Shown here piece after piece: positions 13,831 to 22,738 of a stretch of 40,148 nucleotides of DNA; position 1 is the first letter of the stretch; the number at the start of each line of letters is the position of its first letter. The notes below the pieces were generated by a model. That model did not search any database and had not been told where the DNA came from. It saw only the letters and a program-made list of their open reading frames with translations. A program made the translations under genes and the position numbers. Source of the stretch: an uncultured Collinsella sp. (GTDB lineage Bacteria > Actinomycetota > Coriobacteriia > Coriobacteriales > Coriobacteriaceae); contig CABURV010000013.1 in the NCBI GenBank assembly GCA_902494035.1, forward strand, positions 1-40,148, read 5' to 3'.

Positions 13831-15294
13831 ATGTCAGATACGAAGGCGAAGAAGACAAACAGACGTTTTAAGTTCAAATTACCGCATGTCTATACGATCA
13901 TGTTCTTGCTGATCGTTGTCTTTGCGGTCCTGACTTGGATCGTTCCCTCTGGTCAGTATCAGCGCAAGACGATTTCGACAGCGGCGGGCGAGCGTGAAGT
14001 CGCCGTTGCTGGAACCTATGAACAGGTCGATAAGAACTACACCGATTCCGAGACCAGCGAGACCATCAATCTGGGCCAGGATATCTTCGCGGTTCTGCAA
14101 GCGCCCACCAAGGGTATCCAAGAGGCTGCCGACGTCGTTGCGTTCGTCTTATTGATTGGCGGATCGTTCGCGATCATCACCAAGACCAACGCTTTGAATG
14201 CCGGCATGAGCCGTGTGATTAAAAAGCTCAAGAACAAGGACATCCTCATCATTCCCATCACGATGACATTGCTGTCCATTTGCGGCACTACGTTTGGTAT
14301 GTCTGAGGAAGCCCTGCCGTTCTATGCCATCTTCATTCCCATCATGATGGGTATCGGTTATGACTCGATGACGGCATTCATCATCTGCTTCCTTGGTCCT
14401 AACCTGGGATATTGTGCTTCGACCATCGACCCGTTTAATGTTTTGATCGCCCAAGGCATCATTGGCATCGAGGGTAATCCGCAACTGTGGCTGCGCGCCG
14501 TTTCTTGGGTCATCTTCACTGCCGTCGGTATCGCATGGGCCATGCGCTACGCCATGCGCGTCAAGAAAAACCCCGAGTCGTCCATTGTGTACGAGGACGA
14601 TAAGCTCAAGCGTATTGAGTTTTCCGTGACCGATGCCTCCATCGAGGAAGAGTTCACTATCCGTCAGAAGCTCGTGCTTATCGATTTTGCTTGCGGTATG
14701 GGCATTATCGTCTGGGGTCTTGTTACCCAGGGCTGGTACATGAATGAGATTTCCGCCGTGTTCCTTGGCATGGGCTTGCTTGCCGGTATCCTGGGCGGTC
14801 TTGACCAGCAGACGATCGCAGAGGAGTTCGTTAAGGGTCTCGCCGACTTTGCGTACGCTGCCATCGTTATCGGTATCGCTCGCGGTATTCTGGTCACCGC
14901 CGAGGGCGGTATGATCATCGACACCATCCTCCAGGCGCTCGCTACCGCGCTTGCCGGTGCACCCGCCGCCGTCTACACCACGTTTATGTATATCGTCCTT
15001 GGCCTGCTCTCTTTGCTGGTTCCCTCGAGTTCTGGCCTGGCGGCGCTCACCATGCCCGTTATGGGCCCCCTGACCGAGCTCATGGGCCTCAATCCCGAGG
15101 CGGCCGTCACCGCGCTCCAGTTTGCCAACCAGACCATCAACACCATCAGCCCCGTGGCGGGCATGACGGTCGCCGGTCTTGCCGTGGCTAGGATTTCGTT
15201 TGGCCAATGGTGGAAGACCATTTGGAAGTTCTTCATTTTCATGGTCGTCTTTGGCCTGATCGTAACGGCAATCTCTGGCATGCTTCCGGTGTAG
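13831..15294 (+). CDS. YfcC-family permease (dicarboxylate-carrier-like)
   Basis: A 487-residue integral membrane protein with about 12 hydrophobic segments. It starts with a basic tail and VYTIMFLLIVVFAVLTWIVP, then has a short extracytoplasmic loop and the family stretch ICGTTFGMSEEALPFYAIF. It also has GPNLGYCASTIDPFNVLIAQ and a second-half counterpart, LVPSSSGLAALTMPVMGPL. YfcC proteins belong to the C4-dicarboxylate anaerobic carrier-like group and are presumed to import amino-acid-like or carboxylate substrates. As first gene of this operon it is the obvious importer of the operon's substrate, perhaps an intact fructosyl-amino acid. GGAGG lies five bases before the ATG at 13831; longer in-frame starts would cover the operator. 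Confidence 0.88.
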   Translation: MSDTKAKKTNRRFKFKLPHVYTIMFLLIVVFAVLTWIVPSGQYQRKTISTAAGEREVAVAGTYEQVDKNYTDSETSETINLGQDIFAVLQAPTKGIQEAADVVAFVLLIGGSFAIITKTNALNAGMSRVIKKLKNKDILIIPITMTLLSICGTTFGMSEEALPFYAIFIPIMMGIGYDSMTAFIICFLGPNLGYCASTIDPFNVLIAQGIIGIEGNPQLWLRAVSWVIFTAVGIAWAMRYAMRVKKNPESSIVYEDDKLKRIEFSVTDASIEEEFTIRQKLVLIDFACGMGIIVWGLVTQGWYMNEISAVFLGMGLLAGILGGLDQQTIAEEFVKGLADFAYAAIVIGIARGILVTAEGGMIIDTILQALATALAGAPAAVYTTFMYIVLGLLSLLVPSSSGLAALTMPVMGPLTELMGLNPEAAVTALQFANQTINTISPVAGMTVAGLAVARISFGQWWKTIWKFFIFMVVFGLIVTAISGMLPV

Positions 15295-15303
15295 GTGGTT
15301 GTG

Positions 15304-16887
15304 ATGTCTGATCGTTTGACGGTCCTGACGTCTAAGAGCGTCTTTACCGGTACGGGGGACCTGCCGTTTGAAGGTTTCGTAGCGGTCCGTGGCAATCGAA
15401 TTGAGGCTGTTGGCGCCAAGTGTGAGGTAACTTCGTATTTGACCCAGGCGGACGATGTAGTTGACCTGGGCGACCGCACTGTCATGCCTGGCCTGATCGA
15501 TGTGCATACCTTCTATACAGGTTGGGCGCTGCGGACGTTGGGGTCTGATCTGTCCGGCATCGATGATGCCAAAGAGGCCGTGTCGCTCTTGCGTGCATGG
15601 AAAGAAGATCATCCGGATTGCGCGGCGGCTTTTGGCCACAACCTACCCGAAACGTTGGCATCGGATGCCGAGAACGCAAATACAGCAGCTGTGTTTGACG
15701 ATTGTTTTGGCGATATCCCCGTCGTCTGCTTTACATCGGGTGCGGAGACCTGCGTTCTCAATGCTGCCGCCAGTGCGCGATACGGCTTTACACCCCAGGC
15801 GTGCTATGCCGAGAAGATCTGGCGCATGATGAGCGATTTCCTCGCGCTGCCCGAGGTGCGTGCCGGGTATTCGGACTACATGAGCATGCTTAACGAGCGC
15901 GGCGTTACCGCCATCAAGGAAATGGCGTTTGATGACTACTACGGCTTTGCCGACGAAATGGCTCGCCGTGAGGAATCTGGTGAGCTGACGGTTCGCGTCT
16001 CTATGATGTCGCAGCCGGTGGGCGCCGGTGCAAATCTGGCATATGCCCGCGAGGCGCGAGAGCGCTTCCGGGGACCGTTCGTTCGTTTTTCTGGCTTCAA
16101 CCGTATGACCGATCGCGGCGTATGGGCGGGGCTTGCCGAGATGATAGACCCCTATGAGGACTCGGCCGATGCGGGCGCTGCCGGCAAGACGGTCGTCGAG
16201 GAGCCAGAGTGGGATCTGATTGAGAACGAGCTGCGTGCAATTGATGCTGACGGCTTCCGATATTCCTTGCATTGCCAGGGCGATGGCGCCGTTCGTCGCA
16301 CCGTGGCGCTCTATGCCTCGCTGCCTCGAGACGAGCATGGACGGATGCTTCGTCGCCATGCGATTACCGATCTCGAGAACTCTGACCCGACCGATCTTGT
16401 CAAGTTTGGCAAGTTAGGTGGAATTTGCGAGGTCTATCCGCAGATTCTGACGCTGGACCGGCGCGAGGATTGCCTGTCGATGATGCGTCGACAAATTGGC
16501 GAGACGCGACTTTTGCACAGCTGGAATCGCCGCGGCATGGAAGATTCCGGATGCACAGTGTGCTGCGGCACGGATTTGCCGCTGTTGATTCCGAGCTTGG
16601 GCGAGTCAATCTACAGTGCGTGCGGCGGATACTTCGACGACGGACTGCCCGTGAATGAGGTCAACACGCTGACGCTTGTCGAGCTCTTGTGCGCTTGGAC
16701 TGCCGGGGGCGCGTACGACCTGATGCGCGAAGACGAGCTGGGTACGCTTGAGGTTGGCAAGCTTGCCGATATCTGCGCGCTCGATCGGGATGTGTTCGAC
16801 CTCGATTATCGCGACGCACGTGATCTTGCGGTTGACATGACGATGTCGGACGGACAAATCGTGTTCGATCGAAATAAGGAGGCATAA
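15304..16887 (+). CDS. YtcJ-like amidohydrolase with an altered metal site
   Basis: A 527-residue amidohydrolase-3/YtcJ-type protein. The N-terminal beta segment leads to RTVMPGLIDVHTFYTG, where the usual metal-binding HxH reads H68-T-F70, so the second histidine is missing. Later landmarks are a CQGDGAVRRTV segment (normally HxxGDxA), RRHAITDLENSDP (normally the EH motif) and CCGTDLPLLIPSLGESIY (normally GSD). The fold is clear but a standard two-metal site is doubtful. The ATG at 15304 follows AGGTGG; it starts 10 bases after the permease stop. In this operon it could hydrolyse an amide or acyl bond of the substrate, but that is inference. Confidence 0.82.
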   Translation: MSDRLTVLTSKSVFTGTGDLPFEGFVAVRGNRIEAVGAKCEVTSYLTQADDVVDLGDRTVMPGLIDVHTFYTGWALRTLGSDLSGIDDAKEAVSLLRAWKEDHPDCAAAFGHNLPETLASDAENANTAAVFDDCFGDIPVVCFTSGAETCVLNAAASARYGFTPQACYAEKIWRMMSDFLALPEVRAGYSDYMSMLNERGVTAIKEMAFDDYYGFADEMARREESGELTVRVSMMSQPVGAGANLAYAREARERFRGPFVRFSGFNRMTDRGVWAGLAEMIDPYEDSADAGAAGKTVVEEPEWDLIENELRAIDADGFRYSLHCQGDGAVRRTVALYASLPRDEHGRMLRRHAITDLENSDPTDLVKFGKLGGICEVYPQILTLDRREDCLSMMRRQIGETRLLHSWNRRGMEDSGCTVCCGTDLPLLIPSLGESIYSACGGYFDDGLPVNEVNTLTLVELLCAWTAGGAYDLMREDELGTLEVGKLADICALDRDVFDLDYRDARDLAVDMTMSDGQIVFDRNKEA

Positions 16888-16888
16888 G

Positions 16889-17740
16889 ATGCCTGAATCC
16901 AAACCGACGCTGCGCCGCGAGCAGATTGCGGGCATGAATATCCACTACATCATGTGGTCGCTCGATTACTTCCTTGATGTGCAGCAGCGCTTGGGCTTTG
17001 AGTCCATTGAGCTGTGGTGCGCGGAGCCGCATGTGACACTCGACCACACGGGCTACTTTGAGGCTGAGGTCCTGGCGAAAAAGGCTGCAGACCGTGGGCT
17101 TAGGTATCGTACTCTGTGCCCCGAGAATGTTGTCTATCCTTGGCAGTACTGCGCACGCAAACCGCTGCATGAGCAGCGCAGCCTGGCGTACTTTAAGCAC
17201 GGCATTGAGCTTGCCGAGGTACTTGGGTGCGACCGTATGTCCGTCAACTCGGGCTGGGGCGACTGGGACGAGGACCGCGAGGAAGCCTGGAAGCGCAGCC
17301 GCGAGCACTTGTCCATTCTGGCGGAGTATGCCGGCGAACACGGTCTGGTGCTTACGATGGAAAGCCTGCGTCCCGAGGAGAGCAACCTTGTGACGACGGT
17401 TTCCGATGCGAGGCGCATGATTGACGAGGTCGCGAGCCCGTACTTACAGCCCATGGTTGATACAACCGCGATGGGCGTTGCAGGCGAGACGCTCGAGGAC
17501 TGGTTTGCCGCCTTTGGTGATGGGGCAATTCACGAGATGCACTTTATCGACGGTGACCCGTATGGCCATCTGGTGTGGGGCGATGGCAAGCACGATATGG
17601 ACGCCTTCGTCGCCACGCTCAACGCCCATGGTTTCGACGGCATGCTGGGCCAGGAAATCACGGACGGTCGTTACTACGATGATCCGGCGGCGGCAGATGC
17701 CAAGAACATGGCCGCATTCGAGAAATATCTGATTGACTAA
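16889..17740 (+). CDS. Sugar epimerase/isomerase of the AP-endonuclease-2 TIM-barrel fold (FrlC-like)
   Basis: A 283-residue TIM-barrel protein. GFESIELWCAEPH is the family's first strand-helix unit, CPENVVYPWQY follows, and MSVNSGWGDWDEDREEAW and TMESLRPEESNLV lead to the metal-ligand regions (E in MESL, D in MVDTTAMG, H in HEMHFIDGD, E in LGQEITDG). The arrangement is like E. coli FrlC, the fructoselysine 3-epimerase that lets cells use psicoselysine. It is immediately followed by the deglycase and kinase genes, the same neighbourhood as in frl operons. AAGGAGG precedes the ATG, one base after the previous stop. Other ketose epimerases share the fold, so the substrate is inferred. Confidence 0.85.
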   Translation: MPESKPTLRREQIAGMNIHYIMWSLDYFLDVQQRLGFESIELWCAEPHVTLDHTGYFEAEVLAKKAADRGLRYRTLCPENVVYPWQYCARKPLHEQRSLAYFKHGIELAEVLGCDRMSVNSGWGDWDEDREEAWKRSREHLSILAEYAGEHGLVLTMESLRPEESNLVTTVSDARRMIDEVASPYLQPMVDTTAMGVAGETLEDWFAAFGDGAIHEMHFIDGDPYGHLVWGDGKHDMDAFVATLNAHGFDGMLGQEITDGRYYDDPAAADAKNMAAFEKYLID

Positions 17741-17801
17741 AACAACTATCGGCCACGCAGCCAACGTCATTGATTGCGGCCAAACAAGAAAGGAACTGGA
17801 T

Positions 17802-18770
17802 ATGAACGCACACGATCTGATCAAAGAGGCAATTGCCGAGAAGGGCAAGTTCGACAGCGTCTACTGGATTGCTTGCGGTGGCTCCATGATCGATTTGATC
17901 CCGGCCCATGAGCTTTTGCAGCGCGAGGCAACCACCTTCACTTCGTATATCTATACGGCTCGCGAGTTCGATATCATGCGTCCGCGTCGTCTGGGCGAGA
18001 AGTCCCTGGTCATTGCTTGTAGCCACAGTGGCAACACCCCTGAGGTCGTCGAGGGCTGCGAGATTGCCCTTGCTGCCGGCGCTACGGTGATCGCCCAGAC
18101 CGACAACGCTGGATCTAAGATCGACACCGGTAAATGGACCACGTGGGTCTACCCGTGGGGCGAGGGCGTGCCGCAGGCCGAGGTCCCCGCTGGCATTTCG
18201 CTGTCGCTTGCGGCAGAGCTGCTCGATCAGCAGGAGGGTTACGCCGATCTTGCCGATATGTATGCCGGTATCGCCGAGATGGATAAGATTCTTCCCCCGG
18301 CACGCGAGAAGGTAAATGCCGAGCTGGGCGATCGCTTTGCCAAGCTTTGCCAGGAGCACGAGTTCTTCTATATTCTGGGCAGCGGTCCCAACTTTAGCCA
18401 GACCTACGGTTTCGCTATCTGCTCTCTTATGGAGATGCAGTGGCAGCATTGCAGCTACATCCACTCTGCCGAGTACTTCCACGGCCCCTTCGAGGCTACT
18501 CAGGATGGCGTTTTTTACTTCCTGCAGATGGGCTCCAGCGAGTGCCGTGCTATGGACGAGCGCGCCCTGGCGTTCCTTAAGACGCATACCGATACGCTGA
18601 TGGTGCTCGATGCCAAGGAGTACGGTATGGAAGCCGTGCCGGCGAGCGTTCGTGCCTATCTGGACCCGGTGCTGTTCTACGCCATGAACTGCGAGCTGCG
18701 TGCTGCACGCGGCAAGGTGTTTGATCACGATCCCGATTTCCGTCGCTATATGGGTGTTGTCGAGTACTAG
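17802..18770 (+). CDS. frlB: FrlB-like fructosamine-6-phosphate deglycase (SIS domain)
   Basis: A 322-residue double-SIS-domain protein. The first SIS domain has YWIACGGSMIDLIPA and VIACSHSGNTPEVVEG. The second has FYILGSGPNFSQTYGFAICSLMEMQW and AEYFHGPFEATQDG, where the HGP motif carries the expected catalytic region. The end, FDHDPDFRRYMGVVEY, matches the E. coli FrlB C-terminus (DHNPDERRYYGGLVEY as I recall it). FrlB splits fructoselysine 6-phosphate into glucose 6-phosphate and lysine; the relative FraB acts on fructose-asparagine 6-phosphate. The amino acid handled here is unknown. The ATG at 17802 follows AAAGGAA and ends a 61-base gap; the kinase follows 14 bases after the stop. Confidence 0.88.
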   Translation: MNAHDLIKEAIAEKGKFDSVYWIACGGSMIDLIPAHELLQREATTFTSYIYTAREFDIMRPRRLGEKSLVIACSHSGNTPEVVEGCEIALAAGATVIAQTDNAGSKIDTGKWTTWVYPWGEGVPQAEVPAGISLSLAAELLDQQEGYADLADMYAGIAEMDKILPPAREKVNAELGDRFAKLCQEHEFFYILGSGPNFSQTYGFAICSLMEMQWQHCSYIHSAEYFHGPFEATQDGVFYFLQMGSSECRAMDERALAFLKTHTDTLMVLDAKEYGMEAVPASVRAYLDPVLFYAMNCELRAARGKVFDHDPDFRRYMGVVEY

Positions 18771-18784
18771 AAGGGACAAAGGCC

Positions 18785-19648
18785 ATGGCATTTAACGTTA
18801 ACGCGCTCGGATTTGGCGACAACGTCGTCGATCGCTACGAGCATATCCACACCATGTATCCCGGCGGCAATGCGGTGAACTTCGCCGTTTATGCCAAGAA
18901 ATGCGGTGCCGCACGCTCCGCATACATGGGCATTTTTGGCAATGATGCCGCTGCCGAGCATGTCATTGCAAGCCTCGAGGATGAGGGTATCGAGCTTGAC
19001 AAGTGCGAGCAGATGATTGGCGAGAACGGAGCGGCTCGCGTGACCGTCGTTGACGGTGACCGTGTCTTCCTTGGCTCCAACGAGGGCGGTATCCGTGGCG
19101 ATGCGCGCTATGTCCTCGATCGCTTTGACCTTGCGTACATGAAGCAGTTCGATGTGGTTCATTCGGGCAACTATTGCTTCACCGAGCGCGAGCTGCCCAA
19201 GTTGAAGGCTGCGGGCGTCACGGTCTCTTTTGACTTTTCGGACGACTCCACCGACGAGTACTACGAGCAGATTGCGCCCTACGTCGATTTCGCTTTCTTT
19301 AGTGCGGCGGATGCCGCGAGTGAGGACGAGATTCGCGAACGTCTGGCATGGGTGAAGGGCCTGGGTCCGCGTTTTGTGTCGGCTACGGCGGGCGCCGAGG
19401 GCTGCATTGCTTACGACGGCGAGCGCTATTACCGCCAGCTGGCTAAACCGGTAACGGACATGAAGGACACCATGGGGGCGGGCGACTCGTTCCTCACCTC
19501 GTTTTTGATGTGCTATCTCGATTCCGCCAAGCGTGGTGAGGATGGCGCCGAGGCCATCGAGCGCGCGCTCGACTTTGCTGCCGGGTTTGCCTCGACCGTG
19601 TGCGGTATGGAAGGTTCTTGGGGCCACGGAGCGCCAATCGTCGAATAG
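18785..19648 (+). CDS. frlD: FrlD-like PfkB-family fructosamine kinase
   Basis: A 287-residue ribokinase-fold kinase. The substrate-side motif YPGGNAVNFAVYAKKCG and GDNVVDRYEHI near the N-terminus match FrlD closely. The C-terminal DTMGAGDSFLTSFL has the catalytic aspartate and anion hole. FSDDSTDEYYEQIAPYVDF in the middle also follows FrlD. The expected reaction is phosphorylation of a fructosyl-amino acid at the sugar 6-position, giving the deglycase its substrate. It follows the deglycase by 14 bases with AAGGGA upstream. A terminator-like hairpin comes after it. Confidence 0.87.
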   Translation: MAFNVNALGFGDNVVDRYEHIHTMYPGGNAVNFAVYAKKCGAARSAYMGIFGNDAAAEHVIASLEDEGIELDKCEQMIGENGAARVTVVDGDRVFLGSNEGGIRGDARYVLDRFDLAYMKQFDVVHSGNYCFTERELPKLKAAGVTVSFDFSDDSTDEYYEQIAPYVDFAFFSAADAASEDEIRERLAWVKGLGPRFVSATAGAEGCIAYDGERYYRQLAKPVTDMKDTMGAGDSFLTSFLMCYLDSAKRGEDGAEAIERALDFAAGFASTVCGMEGSWGHGAPIVE

Positions 19649-19718
19649 CTTAAGAAAGCGTACGGCGGTCTGGCTATGAGGCCTTGGACAGCCGATGCAA
19701 AACAATAAGCGAAACGCG

Positions 19719-19752
19719 AAAAGGGGGCTCGCCATGTGGTGGGTCCCCTTTT
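19719..19752 (+). terminator. Hairpin inside the operon (partial terminator)
   Basis: AAAAGGGG and CCCCTTTT form an 8-bp stem with an 18-base loop that can pair further, ending in TTTT. It lies between the two PfkB kinase genes, 18 bases before the second start. It may lower expression of the downstream six genes or mark the join of two transcription units. Confidence 0.5.
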
Positions 19753-19769
19753 GAACATTGGAGAAGACC

Positions 19770-20570
19770 ATGGGTATTAAAGCGTGCGCGGCTGGTTTTT
19801 GCTGTGCGGACGTCTATCAAAACATCGGCGTGTTCTATCCGACTGGTAATGGCATTGACTGGGGTATCCATCTTGCACGAATGGGCGTTTCGGTATCCGC
19901 CGTGTCGGTTGTCGGCAAGGACGAGTACGGAGACAAGATGAGAGAGGCGCTGGCCGCTGAGGGGCTCGATATCTCACATCTGCGGGTGGAGGATGGCGAC
20001 ACCTCGGTGATGCTCATGGCATTGAAAGACGGCGTCGATCGCGTGCATCTCGAGGCAATCGATGGCGTAATGGAGACATATCGACCGAATGAAGATGACC
20101 GGGCGTTTATCCTAGAGCATGACATCATTCATACCGACCTGTTTGGCAATTGTTTGGACCTCCTGCCCGAATGGCACGATGCGGGCAAGACGGTGGTTAT
20201 GGACTTCTCGGTGTTCAGCCAGGATCCCGAATATGCATGCGAGGCTCATTTTCCTTACGTAGACTATGCGTTCATGTCGTTTGAAGAGGACACTCCGGAG
20301 CTGCGGGACTGGGTACGCCACGTGCAGGAATTGGGACCGCGCGTTGCGGTTGCCACGCTTGGCGAGAAGGGGAGCATTGCCTATGACGGTGAGCGCTTCT
20401 ATGAGTGCGGGATCGTACCGGCGGAGAAGGTCGTTAATACCGTGGGTGCCGGCGACTCGTATATTGCCGGGTTTACCAAGGGCGTGATCGATGGCCTTGA
20501 TATTCCGGCGTGTATGAAGGCGGGCGCTGAGCTGTCGTCCCGAGTGATTGGTTCGTTTGAGCCGTACTAG
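19770..20570 (+). CDS. Second PfkB-family carbohydrate kinase
   Basis: A 266-residue ribokinase-fold kinase, clearly a paralogue of the FrlD-like kinase before it. ATP-site and catalytic residues are intact (NTVGAGDSYIAGF), and ATLGEKGSIAYDGERF precedes them. The substrate-side glycine pair is altered: FYPTGNGIDWGIHLARMG in place of GGNAVN. This suggests a different sugar substrate. The ATG at 19770 with GGAGAAG upstream is preferred over a TTG at 19758. It is separated from the first kinase by 121 bases with a hairpin, and from the next gene by 27 bases. Confidence 0.87.
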   Translation: MGIKACAAGFCCADVYQNIGVFYPTGNGIDWGIHLARMGVSVSAVSVVGKDEYGDKMREALAAEGLDISHLRVEDGDTSVMLMALKDGVDRVHLEAIDGVMETYRPNEDDRAFILEHDIIHTDLFGNCLDLLPEWHDAGKTVVMDFSVFSQDPEYACEAHFPYVDYAFMSFEEDTPELRDWVRHVQELGPRVAVATLGEKGSIAYDGERFYECGIVPAEKVVNTVGAGDSYIAGFTKGVIDGLDIPACMKAGAELSSRVIGSFEPY

Positions 20571-20597
20571 GGTCAAATGCCTGGAAAGGAGTATGAA

Positions 20598-21458
20598 ATG
20601 GTTATCGACATGTTGGTCCATCCTATGCTCTACGGCGAGATCTGTACGCCGGGTGATGAGCCTGATGGATTCGGTTTTTGGTCACGAGAATTTGGTATGG
20701 GGCATATGGGCCCCATGGATTGGGATGAGCTTCAAGTCGAGATGGACGTCTGTGACGTGCAGAAGAGCGTGCTCATGCCGCTCGATGTAACCACGGCATG
20801 CGGAGGGCACTTTGGCACCAATGACCAGATTGCCATGCTGGTTGCCGCGCATCCCGATCGTCTGTGGGGATTTGCGAGCGTAGACCCGCAGGTGAGCGGT
20901 GCCGCAGACGAACTGGAGCGCGCCTTTACCGAGTCGGGGGCAAAGGGGCTTTGCCTGCATCCTGCAAAGCAGGGTTTTGCCCCCGATGATGCTGTGGCCG
21001 AGCCGCTTTACGAGCTGTGCGAGCGCTATAACAAGCCGGTGGTTTTCCATGCCGGTATGTCTTGGGAGCCTGGCGCAGGGCTCTCGCGCAGTAACCCGCT
21101 TGCATTTGAGCACACAATCGCAACGCATCCAAATGTGCGCTTTAGTTTGACCCACTTTGGCTGGCCCTGGGTGCGCGAGACCGTGGCGATGCTGCTCAAG
21201 TATCCCAACTGCTACACGGACACCTCTATCACTTACATCGATTCGCCCGAGGAGATGATGCAGCGTCTTTTCACGGTCGATATGGGGCCGCTGTGGTATG
21301 AGCGCGCGCTATCGCATCAAGTGATGTTCGCCAGCAATACGCCGCGTTTCCGTGCATTCAAACTCAAGCGGGCGCTCGATACCGTGTCCATGCGCGATGA
21401 TGCGCGAGAAAGGCTCTACTGGGGTAATGCCCTGCGTTTTCTTGAAGGGGATGAGTGA
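20598..21458 (+). CDS. Amidohydrolase-2 family metal-dependent hydrolase
   Basis: A 286-residue TIM-barrel hydrolase of the amidohydrolase-2 (COG2159-like) type. It shows MVIDMLVHPMLYG at the N-terminus, LWGFASVDPQVSGAADELERA, PVVFHAGMSWEPG (metal histidine), RFSLTHFGWPWVRE (second histidine) and a late MFASNTPRFRAFKLKRAL, where the usual GSD aspartate is not evident. The first strand's HxH is also incomplete (only one His). Members include decarboxylases and lactonases. The ATG at 20598 has AAAGGAG six bases upstream; an in-frame ATG at 20577 would overlap that site. Function in the operon is unknown. Confidence 0.82.
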   Translation: MVIDMLVHPMLYGEICTPGDEPDGFGFWSREFGMGHMGPMDWDELQVEMDVCDVQKSVLMPLDVTTACGGHFGTNDQIAMLVAAHPDRLWGFASVDPQVSGAADELERAFTESGAKGLCLHPAKQGFAPDDAVAEPLYELCERYNKPVVFHAGMSWEPGAGLSRSNPLAFEHTIATHPNVRFSLTHFGWPWVRETVAMLLKYPNCYTDTSITYIDSPEEMMQRLFTVDMGPLWYERALSHQVMFASNTPRFRAFKLKRALDTVSMRDDARERLYWGNALRFLEGDE

Positions 21459-21460
21459 AC

Positions 21461-21889
21461 ATGGTGACGCTCGAGACATTGAGCTATCTATCGACTGCTC
21501 CGGACCAGTTCATCGATATTACCGAGGACGTGCACGCTGCCATCGAACGCAGTTCGGTGACGAATGGCTTGGCAGCAATTATTTTGTCGCATACGACCTG
21601 TGGAATCGTGGTAAACGAGGGACTGCCCTGCGTGGAGACGGATCTTATGGAGACGCTTGATCGCATCGCCCCGCTCGATGCCCCCTATGCGCATGCACAC
21701 TTCCTGCCGAGCTATGGAGCCACCGGCAACAACTCCTGTGGGCATATCAAGAGCATGATTTGTGGAAACAGTTGCTTCTTTCCCGTCCAAGATGGCCACA
21801 TCGTGTGTGGAGGTGCCCAGAACATCTATCTTGCGGAGTTTGACGGTCCGCAGAAGCGAAAAGTGTACGTCGAAGTGCTGGGGGAGTAA
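21461..21889 (+). CDS. yjbQ: YjbQ family (UPF0047) protein
   Basis: A 142-residue YjbQ-type protein with the conserved FIDITEDVHAAIERS, IILSHTTCGIVVNEG, YAHAHFLPSYGATGNNSCGHIKSM and the closing YLAEFDGPQKRKVYVEV. The invariant histidines (H in HFLPS and HIKS) are likely metal ligands. E. coli YjbQ has a weak thiamine-phosphate synthase activity, but its true role is unsettled. It starts 2 bases after the preceding gene's TGA, so the two are coupled. Its place in a sugar-amine operon may point to a real role for the family. Confidence 0.88.
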   Translation: MVTLETLSYLSTAPDQFIDITEDVHAAIERSSVTNGLAAIILSHTTCGIVVNEGLPCVETDLMETLDRIAPLDAPYAHAHFLPSYGATGNNSCGHIKSMICGNSCFFPVQDGHIVCGGAQNIYLAEFDGPQKRKVYVEVLGE

Positions 21890-21922
21890 CGTCCCCGCGA
21901 TAACCCTATGAAGGAGCACGTT

Positions 21923-22732
21923 ATGTCGTTTCTAACCTCGATGTTCAAGACCGAAAAGCCGGTCATCGGAATGCTGCACTTGCGTCCTCTGCCGGGCGAT
22001 CCGCTGTATTACCCGGGCGGAAGCGTGTCGCAGGTCGTGGAAGCCGCCAAGCGCGATCTCGAGGCGTTGCAGCAGGGCGGTGTCGATGGCATTTTGATTA
22101 CCAATGAGCTCTCGATGCCCTATGAGCAGCACGTTTCTCCCTCAACCCTTGCATCGATGGGCTATGTAATCGGAGCTCTGTCCCATGATCTGTCGACCCC
22201 TTGGGGAGCCGAGGCTATTTACGACGGTGATGCCACAATCGAGCTGTGCGCTGCTGTCGATGCGCAGTTCACGCGCTGCAATTTTTGCGGTGCCTGGGCC
22301 GGTGATCTCGGGCTGATTAATCGAGATTTCGCGCACACCATGCGTCGCAAGGCGGCGCTGCGCCTGGATGACCTCAAGCTTTTTCACTTCATCACGAGCG
22401 AGGGGGAGGTTTATCTCAACGACCGCACGGCTGCGGACATTGCCGATTCACTTCTCTTTAATTGCCTTCCGGATGCAATGGTCATCGGCGGTTCGGCTGC
22501 CGGTCGTGGCGCTTCGGGCGAGCTTGCCGATGAAGTCCGCGAGCGTGTTGGCGAAGTACCCGTGGTATGTGGCACCGGTTGTCGCGAAAATACCGTGGCT
22601 GACGTATTTGCTCACTACGATGGCGCGTTTGTCGGCACCTGCTTAAAGCGCGACGGAAAGTTGGATGCTCCGGTTGATGTTGAGCGGGTAGCTCGTTTTA
22701 TGGCTGCCGCTCGTACGGCACGAGGGGAGTAG
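21923..22732 (+). CDS. BtpA/SgcQ family protein
   Basis: A 269-residue TIM-barrel protein of the BtpA/SgcQ family: KPVIGMLHLRPLPGDPLY at the N-terminus, GGVDGILITNELSMPY, FCGAWAGDLGLINRD, DAMVIGGSAAGRGASGEL and a C-terminal phosphate-site-like VVCGTGCRENTVADVF and AFVGTCLKRDGKLDAPVD. SgcQ belongs to an uncharacterised E. coli sugar operon, and BtpA was linked to photosystem I biogenesis in cyanobacteria. In heterotrophs the family tends to sit in carbohydrate clusters, as here. AAGGAG lies before the ATG at 21923. The FGGY kinase begins 6 bases after the stop. Confidence 0.88.
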   Translation: MSFLTSMFKTEKPVIGMLHLRPLPGDPLYYPGGSVSQVVEAAKRDLEALQQGGVDGILITNELSMPYEQHVSPSTLASMGYVIGALSHDLSTPWGAEAIYDGDATIELCAAVDAQFTRCNFCGAWAGDLGLINRDFAHTMRRKAALRLDDLKLFHFITSEGEVYLNDRTAADIADSLLFNCLPDAMVIGGSAAGRGASGELADEVRERVGEVPVVCGTGCRENTVADVFAHYDGAFVGTCLKRDGKLDAPVDVERVARFMAAARTARGE

Positions 22733-22738
22733 GCACCT

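Noticed and set aside
14149..15639. 496-codon minus-strand frame opposite the YfcC permease
   Set aside because: Shadow frame; the plus-strand protein has a clear membrane topology and family motifs.
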